64,000 bases of DNA from [Bacillus] enclensis (GTDB lineage: Bacteria; Bacillota; Bacilli; Bacillales; Bacillaceae_B). The notes below the pieces were generated by a model that was given only the letters and a program-made list of their open reading frames with translations, did no database searches and was not told the origin of the DNA. The stretch spans positions 110,944-174,943 of the forward strand of contig NZ_KQ758485.1 in the NCBI RefSeq assembly GCF_001456935.1. The letters run 5' to 3'. Below, in pieces: positions 57,600-64,000 of this stretch (positions are counted from its first letter, which is position 1; each line of letters opens with the position of its first letter). The position numbers and the translations under genes were made by a program.

Positions 57600-58472
57600 T
57601 CATGTTTGGAGTGTTTTAACCAATCCAATCGCCCCAGCAAGCCCGGCATTATCCCCCAGCCCCGGAGCCACGATATACTCATCCATCCTCTCAAGGATCT
57701 GTTCATGCTGAACATATCCGCCAAGAATCTCCTTCACCTTTTCCCTGACTAGCGGATAGAGCTGCTTCTGCTTCATAACCCCGCCGCCGACGATTACTTT
57801 TTTAGGGGATAAAATAAGAACATAATTCGCTATGGCCTGGGCCAGATAGTGAGCTTCCATTTCCCAAACTTCAGGAGAGCCCTCCAACTCATGACCTTTC
57901 TTCCCCCATCTGTCTTGAATCGCGGGACCTGCAGCCATTCCTTCCAGGCAGTCTACATGGAATGGACAGCGTCCGGCAAAGGTGTCATCCTTGTGACGCC
58001 TTACCATAATATGGCCCATTTCCGGATGAGTCAGACCGTGGACAAGTTTCCCTTCAGCCAACGCCCCGACACCAATACCTGTCCCAACCGTCATATACAA
58101 ACAGCTGTCGAGTCCCTTAGCCGCTCCCCATAAACTCTCACCAAGGGCAGCCGCATTCACGTCTGTATCAAAACCGACCGGCACGTCAAAATGCTTTTTC
58201 AATTCGCCCACGAGGTCAAACTGCGCCCAATGGGGTTTAGGTGTACTCGTGATAAAACCATATGTAGAACTTGACTGATCGAGGTCAACCGGCCCAAATG
58301 AACCGACCCCCAGTGCCTCGATTTCCTTATCCTTAAAAAAAGCCACGACCTCTGCCATCGTTTCCTCCGGCGTTGTCGTCGGGATGGAAACCCTCTCAGA
58401 AATCACCCCGTCTGTATTTCCGATCCCGCAGACAAATTTCGTACCGCCTGCTTCAATTGCACCTATGATCAT
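57600..58472 (-). CDS. ROK-family fructokinase
   Basis: 290 residues. N-terminal ATP site GAIEAGGTKFVCGIG (4-18), YMTVGTGIGVGA (about 127) and the ROK zinc site His/Cys/His/Cys in GHIMVRRH...RCPFHVDCLEG (about 152-176). EAGGTK and HPEMGHI mark the fructokinase branch (ScrK, YdhR/GmuE of B. subtilis). It phosphorylates free fructose to fructose-6-phosphate, useful after sucrose-6-phosphate hydrolysis, though it is 40 kb from those genes. Monocistronic. Confidence 0.9.
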   Translation of the reverse strand: MIIGAIEAGGTKFVCGIGNTDGVISERVSIPTTTPEETMAEVVAFFKDKEIEALGVGSFGPVDLDQSSSTYGFITSTPKPHWAQFDLVGELKKHFDVPVGFDTDVNAAALGESLWGAAKGLDSCLYMTVGTGIGVGALAEGKLVHGLTHPEMGHIMVRRHKDDTFAGRCPFHVDCLEGMAAGPAIQDRWGKKGHELEGSPEVWEMEAHYLAQAIANYVLILSPKKVIVGGGVMKQKQLYPLVREKVKEILGGYVQHEQILERMDEYIVAPGLGDNAGLAGAIGLVKTLQT

Positions 58473-58506
58473 CTATGTATCCTCCCGTCATGAAAAGTCT
58501 ATTCTA

Positions 58507-58620
58507 CTATTTATAGTAATCATAACTCATCTGATTGACAAACCTTGATGGCAAAAAATATGCGAAAAACTCCGTGACCAGCCCTCCTAACAGAGCAAAG
58601 ACAGTTAAAGACAGTTCCAT
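58507..58620 (-). CDS. 37-residue membrane peptide
   Basis: The ATG at 58620 behind GGGGAGGGCAGGT opens a 37-codon frame ending in TAG. The product starts MELSLTVFALLGGLV, has one hydrophobic helix (about 3-24) and a short polar tail (PSRFVNQMSYDYYK). The good ribosome site and amphipathic layout suggest a real small membrane protein. No family recognised. It lies just upstream of the fructokinase gene on the same strand. Confidence 0.45.
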   Translation of the reverse strand: MELSLTVFALLGGLVTEFFAYFLPSRFVNQMSYDYYK

Positions 58621-58835
58621 ACCTGCCCTCCCCTAGATACCTACCTCATATGTACATACATACTATTAAAAATCAGAACAGGAACCGCCCCAATCTGACC
58701 TGACTGGAAAAACCGCTGGACCTGTCTCCGCGGTGTTCATACATGGTCATTGTACCTTTCCCTCGGCCCGCCTGCCCCACACTCCTTCCCTCTATCCTGC
58801 ATAAACTATCAAAAACAGAAAAGGTGATTATACTA

Positions 58836-59741
58836 GTGAAAGCATTTGTAACGGGCGGCGCGGGATTCATAGGCTCCCATTTAACAGATTCGTTGATTGA
58901 GATGGGGGCAGACGTACATGTCATTGATAATCTGAGCAGCGGAGAGCAAGGTTTCCTGAACCCTTCGGCCACCCTCCATCAAATAGACATCACAGACCCC
59001 ACCATCATTGAACTCATCGCTGACCATAAACCGGATTACATCTTTCATTTAGCTGCGCAGGCAGATGTGAAACAGTCCACAGCATTTCCATCTGAAGACT
59101 TGAAAACGAATTTAACCGGTACAGTCAATCTGTTGGAAGGATGCAGAAAATCCCCGGTAAAGAAATTCGTCTTCGCCTCCACATCGGCTGTATATGGAAA
59201 TAATCCGTCCAAAAAATTAACCGAACAGTCTCCTGTGAAGCCCATTTCCTTCTATGGCTCCTCAAAAGCCGCTGCAGAAATGTACATCAAGCTATACAGC
59301 GAATTTTTCTCAATCCCCTACTCCATCCTGCGCTACGGCAATGTCTACGGACCAAGGCAGACAGCGAAGGGGGAAGGCGGGGTCATAGCCGTCTTTTTGG
59401 AAAAATTAATGAAAAATGAGCGCCTGAAAGTCAATGGTGACGGCAGACAAACAAGGGATTTCATCTACGTACAGGACATCGTAGACGCAAATATCGCAGC
59501 AAGTTTGCACAAAGGAAATGATACCTTTCATATCAGCACAGGAGCAACCACCTCCATCCTTGAACTCATTGATTTATTAAAAGAACTCCATCCCTCACCG
59601 ATCGAATACGACCACTCAGAAGACCGGATCGGCGACATCAAACACAGCTGCCTCACCAACACAAAAGCAAAAAAAATCCTCAAATGGAAGCCTGCCCACT
59701 CAATCATGGAGGGATTATCCAAAACCTATACTTCCAGGTAA
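58836..59741 (+). CDS. NAD-dependent sugar-nucleotide epimerase (UDP-glucose 4-epimerase-like)
   Basis: 301 residues from a GTG at 58836 (AAAGGTGAT seven bases before it). Extended SDR enzyme: TGGAGFIGSHL (about 6-16), HLAAQADVKQS (about 73), catalytic Ser/Tyr/Lys in FASTSAVYG (about 111) and FYGSSKAAAEMY (about 138-149). GNVYGPRQ (about 166) is typical of GalE/WbpP-type epimerases. It probably supplies UDP-galactose or an acetylated form for surface polysaccharide. It is convergent with the exopolysaccharide genes to its right. The exact sugar is not known. Confidence 0.85.
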   Translation: MKAFVTGGAGFIGSHLTDSLIEMGADVHVIDNLSSGEQGFLNPSATLHQIDITDPTIIELIADHKPDYIFHLAAQADVKQSTAFPSEDLKTNLTGTVNLLEGCRKSPVKKFVFASTSAVYGNNPSKKLTEQSPVKPISFYGSSKAAAEMYIKLYSEFFSIPYSILRYGNVYGPRQTAKGEGGVIAVFLEKLMKNERLKVNGDGRQTRDFIYVQDIVDANIAASLHKGNDTFHISTGATTSILELIDLLKELHPSPIEYDHSEDRIGDIKHSCLTNTKAKKILKWKPAHSIMEGLSKTYTSR

Positions 59742-59821
59742 GCAAGGAGGAGCCACGGGGCATGGCCCCGTGACCCCCTTTATGCCATTGCCTTTAACCA
59801 GCCGCCACTTTAGACCGGCGG

Positions 59822-60874
59822 CTAGTTAACAGACATATATTGTCTAAGAGTATGCTCCACCATATGATTGGAGGTGAAATCTTTTACAACTTTCTGACGC
59901 GCCGCATCGATGATCGCCTTCCTTAGATCCCGGTCGGATTTTAATATTAAGATTTTTTCACAAAAGGTTTCCAGGCTATGATCGTCGACCATCATTCCCG
60001 TTTCCCCGTCTGCGATGGCTTCTGGGATCCCTCCCCTGTTAATTGTTACCACCGGAGTGCCTGTCGCCATAGCTTCGAGGATGACCATAGGGAATACCTC
60101 CCTTTCTGAAGTAAGCAGGAGTAAATCCATTGATTGGAGAAATTTCTGGGGTTCCTTCACTTCACCCAGTAATGTTACCCGGTCGGAGATTCCCAGCTTT
60201 TGAATGTTTTCTTCGATAAACCCCCGTTCGGGCCCGTCTCCGGCAATATAAAACTGCAGATCTTTTTCCTTTTTCAAGGATGAGGCAATTTCTAAGAATA
60301 AGCCATGATTTTTTTCCGGGGACAACCGTGCCAGGATACCAACATTGAATACATCAGGCTGAGGCTTTCCCATGAAAGGGAATTTTTCTAAGTCAACCCC
60401 GTTATAAACGGTGGTGATCTTTTCTTCTTTGACCCCATATTGAAGGAGCACCCTTTTCTCATACTCACTTACCGTTATGATGCCGGTCACCCAATGATTC
60501 AACAACGATGAAAACAATCCGGGGAATTTTTCAAGAGCCGTGATATTATGCTTCGTATAAACGATTTTTATCTTTTGCTTCCTCGCAAGCTTCCTTAACA
60601 AGACTGCATACAGGACCATCCTCAGGCTGTTGGCATGAATGACGTCAATTTCCTGATGATTGATACAGCGGTAAAGCCGCCAAATATTAAGAATGTGGTT
60701 CTTCCTGGATAATTCTATATAATTAGGCTTATTGACGATTTGCCCGCTAAGTTCTCCCCCGCCCGCAGCGGTATAAAGCTGAAGACCATTAACAGGCATT
60801 TTATTTTCCAGTTTGATGAAATAATTTTCTGCTCCACCCATGGTCAATTTATCCGTCAGCATCAATACGTTCAT
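59822..60874 (-). CDS. GT4-family glycosyltransferase
   Basis: 350 residues with the two-Rossmann GT-B fold. N-terminal acceptor half starts MNVLMLTDKLTMGGAENYF; the C-terminal GT1-type donor half has GILARLSPEKNHG (about 178-190) and the E-x7-E pattern in VILEAMATGTPVVTINRGG (about 267-285). It adds a hexose to a lipid-linked repeat unit at the cytoplasmic side. Its ATG overlaps the stop of the polymerase gene (ATGA), so the two are translated together. Resembles Bacillus EpsF-type enzymes. Confidence 0.88.
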   Translation of the reverse strand: MNVLMLTDKLTMGGAENYFIKLENKMPVNGLQLYTAAGGGELSGQIVNKPNYIELSRKNHILNIWRLYRCINHQEIDVIHANSLRMVLYAVLLRKLARKQKIKIVYTKHNITALEKFPGLFSSLLNHWVTGIITVSEYEKRVLLQYGVKEEKITTVYNGVDLEKFPFMGKPQPDVFNVGILARLSPEKNHGLFLEIASSLKKEKDLQFYIAGDGPERGFIEENIQKLGISDRVTLLGEVKEPQKFLQSMDLLLLTSEREVFPMVILEAMATGTPVVTINRGGIPEAIADGETGMMVDDHSLETFCEKILILKSDRDLRKAIIDAARQKVVKDFTSNHMVEHTLRQYMSVN

Positions 60875-62103
60875 CTCATTTCCGCCTCCTTTACCATATG
60901 TACATTTTGTTGGTTCAAGCTTTCATAAGAAAAATAAGTAGACAAGATTGCGAGAAACAATAAGAACATGTCATTGAAGATTAAGGATAAAAACATCATC
61001 TGAAGAATGAAACCCAGGAAAGTCAAAAAGAGGAATGGGTGCTTTCTATGAAAATCGGCTTTAAAAATTTGAACAAATACGGTAAAGACAAATAAGACAT
61101 AGATAAGCAGTCCGCTAAGCCCCGATTCTGTCAGGATTTCCAGGAATGTATTGTGGACGACAAGTTGATCACCGTATTCAAAAGCGTTGTAATCGGTGAA
61201 GTTGCTTGCCCCAATTCCAAACAAAGGATTGGAGATGAAGAAATCCCACGCCCTTCCCCATAACTCAAACCTCCCGCTCCCCCCATCATCGGAAAAATCC
61301 TGAAACCTGTTCTGAAGGATATCCAGGACACGAAAACCGAGAATATAGCTGATCACCCATCCTATACTCAGAAAAGAACAAGCCGATAGGAATAACCGCC
61401 ATTGGTCAGCAGGTTTGTTCAGGAAAAAATAAACGATGAAGATGATCATTAAAATCAATAATCCGCCTCTGGAAAACGTGAGTACACTCGTTATTAAACA
61501 CAAAAAGAAACCGATATTATTTTTCCACGAGCCTCGTTTGCACAAATAGAAAGTAAAAAAAAGCGTATTGTAAAACACAAAATAGTTTGGGTCCTCAAGC
61601 ATACCGATTAATCTGGGATAATCACGATCAAACCAAGCCCCATAACGTATCACTCCGTCTCCCAACAAGGAAAATCCATTGCTTTTCAACCCCCACACGT
61701 AAAGGAGGAGACTTCCGACGTTAAATAAAAGGCCGGCATTCGCAATCCCATTTTCCAGCTCCCCCTTTTGAAACAGACCAAGGATCCCTTTCATGAGGAT
61801 ATAAAAAACGACATAAAGGATGATTCCAAACATTGCTCTCAGGCTGGAAGAAGCATACAGGGAAAAAGCGCCGGAAAATACATACACCATGTAGAAAAAA
61901 AGGAGCATCACTTCAAAGACCTGCAATTTTTGAAACCGAAAGGAAGCCGCAAGCAGCAGGACAATGATTACTGTATAGATCATATAAGGCTTGAACGCGA
62001 AGCCGACATAGATATGATACTTGCCCAGCATGACTGAAAAAAGTAATAGAAACAGGATCAGATTGCTGCGCGGGACGCTGGATGTATCAGGATGCAGCAT
62101 CAT
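60871..62103 (-). CDS. O-antigen ligase/polymerase-type protein (Wzy-like)
   Basis: About 410 residues from the ATG pair at 62103/62100, behind AAAGGAGG inside the end of the flippase gene (17-bp overlap). About eleven membrane segments and a large outer loop with GSGRFELWGRAWDFF and GIGASNFTDYN (about 280-310), the Wzy/WaaL signature region. It should polymerise repeat units at the outer face of the membrane. It fits the cluster of flippase, kinase and glycosyltransferase. Confidence 0.85.
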   Translation of the reverse strand: MMLHPDTSSVPRSNLILFLLLFSVMLGKYHIYVGFAFKPYMIYTVIIVLLLAASFRFQKLQVFEVMLLFFYMVYVFSGAFSLYASSSLRAMFGIILYVVFYILMKGILGLFQKGELENGIANAGLLFNVGSLLLYVWGLKSNGFSLLGDGVIRYGAWFDRDYPRLIGMLEDPNYFVFYNTLFFTFYLCKRGSWKNNIGFFLCLITSVLTFSRGGLLILMIIFIVYFFLNKPADQWRLFLSACSFLSIGWVISYILGFRVLDILQNRFQDFSDDGGSGRFELWGRAWDFFISNPLFGIGASNFTDYNAFEYGDQLVVHNTFLEILTESGLSGLLIYVLFVFTVFVQIFKADFHRKHPFLFLTFLGFILQMMFLSLIFNDMFLLFLAILSTYFSYESLNQQNVHMVKEAEMR

Positions 62104-63538
62104 GTGCCTCCTTTCCGGATTTCGACTTCCATTTGTGGTACATCTCCAAACTCTTCTCTCTCCATTCCCTATCCATTCCTGCAAGGGATAGAATAAGGAT
62201 CAAATGGATGCTGACAGCAAGAAACGGGTAAGAAGACAAGAATAATCCTACAGTCAAAAGACTGATAAAAAAGAAAGCCAGATAGGGAAGGACTGCTTTT
62301 TTTAATAGGATCCCCCGATCCGGATGCCAGGATACTAATCCGATCAGCAGGATCAATTCTATGAGAACTCCGGCCGCCGCTGCCCCTGTCAACCCGTACA
62401 ACCGGCTGAACAGGGTATAAAAAAGAACTCCAGATGCCACGGCAATACCCTGAATAATCATCCTTCTCGACTGCAGGGCCTTTGTCGTCAACCCATCCCC
62501 AAGAGCGATGCTGACGCCCTGAAAGACCATGACCAGAGACAATATCTTCAATAGAAGCGCTGCCTCGATCCACCTCTCCCCAAACAAAAGCGTAATGACA
62601 AATTCAGAAAGATGATAGAAAGGAATCGCTGCCAGCATACCGACAAGACCCATCAATTTCACTTGAGCGATGCTCTTCTTCACATGCTCCCGATGGTCCC
62701 CGGCCTCGAATAAACGGAATAAAACCGGGTAAAAAGCGCCGGCGATGATAAATGGCACTTGTTGCAAAGCCTGCGGGATCCTGTAGGCTACCGCGAAATA
62801 TCCCACTTCTTTCCAGCTCAGTGTCTGTTCCAGGATAATCGGACCTATCTGCGGCAGGAGGATAAACAATAAACCGGTCACCATAAAGGGAATCCAATTC
62901 CTGCGAAGACCTTTATAAAATGGAGATTTGATGGAAAATTCCAGTTGTCTTGCTATCAGAAATATTCCAAAGCAGCCAGCCAAAAAATAGGCAGATCCAT
63001 ATAAGAAAAAGACGATCATCGGATTTATATTAAACCACTTACCGATCAAAATGACGGAGATAAGCAGGACTGCGGAGACCATTCGTATCAACCCGGAATA
63101 TTGCATCTTTTCCAGCATCTGAAAGTAAGCAGTACTGATGCTTTGCATCGATATCCCGGTGACAAGCGGAAGGATCAGTGAGTAAGAAAGGTAGATCAAT
63201 TCTGTGTCTCCCCGGTAAACCCAATGGATGATCAGGAATCCAATCACCATGGCTGAAAGCGTCAACCCCATGCGCAGCTTAATGAATGAGGCCATGATTT
63301 CAGAAACAGGGGCTTCTTTTTTCGCCCCTTCACGAAGGACAATCTGATTCAGGCCGGCTTCCGACAAATAGGCCATGATCATAGCAAATGCGAGTACCAC
63401 ACTGAATTTCCCATAATCATCAGTACTGATAAACGAGGCAAGAACAATCAATGCGGCTGCATTCATTATGGTTGCAAGTGCGGTACTGTAAAATAAATGA
63501 AAGACATTCTTTACAATTGAATTTCGATTCTCCCTCAT
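62087..63538 (-). CDS. Polysaccharide flippase (Wzx/MATE-type)
   Basis: 483 residues with about 14 hydrophobic segments and the polysaccharide-synthesis family start (KNVFHLFYSTALATIMNAAA, SFISTDDYGKFSVVLAFA). It should move lipid-linked repeat units across the membrane. The gene overlaps the polymerase gene downstream and follows the BY-kinase gene by about 30 bp. Basic Lys/Arg-rich C-terminus in the cytoplasm. Confidence 0.88.
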   Translation of the reverse strand: MRENRNSIVKNVFHLFYSTALATIMNAAALIVLASFISTDDYGKFSVVLAFAMIMAYLSEAGLNQIVLREGAKKEAPVSEIMASFIKLRMGLTLSAMVIGFLIIHWVYRGDTELIYLSYSLILPLVTGISMQSISTAYFQMLEKMQYSGLIRMVSAVLLISVILIGKWFNINPMIVFFLYGSAYFLAGCFGIFLIARQLEFSIKSPFYKGLRRNWIPFMVTGLLFILLPQIGPIILEQTLSWKEVGYFAVAYRIPQALQQVPFIIAGAFYPVLFRLFEAGDHREHVKKSIAQVKLMGLVGMLAAIPFYHLSEFVITLLFGERWIEAALLLKILSLVMVFQGVSIALGDGLTTKALQSRRMIIQGIAVASGVLFYTLFSRLYGLTGAAAAGVLIELILLIGLVSWHPDRGILLKKAVLPYLAFFFISLLTVGLFLSSYPFLAVSIHLILILSLAGMDREWREKSLEMYHKWKSKSGKEAHDAAS

Positions 63539-63569
63539 GATGGGTACCCCTTCGGCCTTTTGACATGAG

Positions 63570-64000
63570 TCATTCTTGATAAACCACCCCGATTACTTTA
63601 CATCCTGCCTTTTCAAGTTTGGCGCGGACCTTTCTTATATCTTCGATTTTATCTCTTTGCTGGAGCACCAGCACTGCTTCCCTGCACCCTTCAGCAAGCA
63701 GTTCCATTTCAACACCGGAATGAAAGGATGGAGCAGAAAAAATAATCCGATCATAGGACTCCTGCCAGGAAGCAACATGGTTCGTGAATGTGGATGAAAG
63801 CCAGACATCAATCGGCTTCCCTGCAGATTTATTGGGCAAAAGGACATCCAGCCCCTGCACAAATGTCGGCAGAATAGTTTTAAAAGGCTCCTGATGGATT
63901 CCGTCAGGCTGCTCAATACGGAACCATTCATGAAGCGACGGTCTCTTCAGATCCCCTTCCACAAGTAGGACTTTTTTTCCTTGCATCGCAATTGCGGCTG
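63570..64000 (-). CDS. CpsD/CapB-like tyrosine-kinase-type ATPase, partial
   Basis: The gene runs off the right edge; about 143 C-terminal residues are seen, and the Walker A motif lies outside the window. AIAMQGKKVLLVEGDLKRPS is the Walker A' region of BY-kinases. YDRIIFSAPSF stands at Walker B, where the usual D-x-P-P is changed. The C-terminus (GCKVIGVVYQE) has a single Tyr near its end instead of a Tyr cluster. So it may be a divergent or regulatory member controlling chain length with a Wzz-type partner. First visible gene of the exopolysaccharide cluster. Confidence 0.8.
   Translation of the reverse strand, partial: AAIAMQGKKVLLVEGDLKRPSLHEWFRIEQPDGIHQEPFKTILPTFVQGLDVLLPNKSAGKPIDVWLSSTFTNHVASWQESYDRIIFSAPSFHSGVEMELLAEGCREAVLVLQQRDKIEDIRKVRAKLEKAGCKVIGVVYQE

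Overview
The window looks like chromosomal DNA of a Bacillaceae Firmicute. Ribosome binding sites are AGGAGG-type, GTG and TTG starts are frequent, CcpA-type cre sites are present, PRD/PTS regulators are abundant, there is a sporulation-kinase-like sensor, and the tRNAs are Bacillus-like. The wealth of compatible-solute, polyol and sialic acid genes would suit a marine or saline Bacillus/Rossellomorea-like species; that is an inference. No phage, plasmid, transposase, rRNA or CRISPR is visible.

Layout. 1-4000: the end of a LysM protein, a membrane-anchored PQQ-type propeller, an orphan sensor histidine kinase, and a five-gene tRNA operon (Val-Ser-Tyr-Trp-Gly) with a visible promoter. 4100-12700: a small gene broken by a frameshift, a large secreted propeller protein, a PlcR/NprR-type regulator, a fused dihydroxyacetone kinase, and a TPR-membrane protein paired with a PP2C phosphatase. 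12800-17400: a sucrose module (LacI regulator, EIIBC, sucrose-6-phosphate hydrolase) with four repeated operators. 17500-28900: a complete-looking sialic acid module: TRAP transporter, NanK, NanR, NanE, NanA and NagB on the minus strand, with secreted sialidase and secreted mutarotase diverging. 28900-33300: mannose PTS EIIBCA and its PRD activator. 33400-44500: a glycerate-glycoside region with glycerate kinase, a GH13_18 phosphorylase (probably glucosylglycerate), a GH38 mannosylglycerate hydrolase, its PTS EIIABC, an RpiR regulator and mannose-6-phosphate isomerase. 44700-47900: a galactitol-type PTS and a SorC regulator. 48000-52800: a TPP-dependent (acetoin-type) dehydrogenase operon. 53200-57000: a glucitol-type PTS operon ending in a SAF-domain oxidoreductase in place of a sorbitol-6-phosphate dehydrogenase. 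57100-58500: a zinc-ribbon protein, a ROK fructokinase and a 37-residue membrane peptide. 58800-64000: a sugar-nucleotide epimerase and the end of an exopolysaccharide cluster (glycosyltransferase, Wzy, Wzx, partial BY-kinase).

The middle 45 kb is essentially a carbohydrate-uptake island: five PTS systems plus one TRAP system, each with its own regulator or enzymes, feeding glycolysis through fructose-6-phosphate, glucose phosphate, phosphoglycerate and acetyl-CoA. Cre-like sites lie in front of the sialic acid, mannose, sucrose and glucitol-type units.

The intergenic DNA is unusual. About a dozen REPIN-like palindromic elements (core GGGGACAGGTACC) sit mostly right behind stop codons. Four arrays of degenerate repeats with a period near 21 bp are present. 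Two copies of a longer palindromic repeat occur, and a pair of roughly 200-bp direct repeats flanks the mannosylglycerate genes. The strongest candidates for something undescribed are the glycerate-glycoside region, the glucitol-type PTS with its SAF oxidoreductase, the TPR-membrane/PP2C pair, and the 21-bp arrays.
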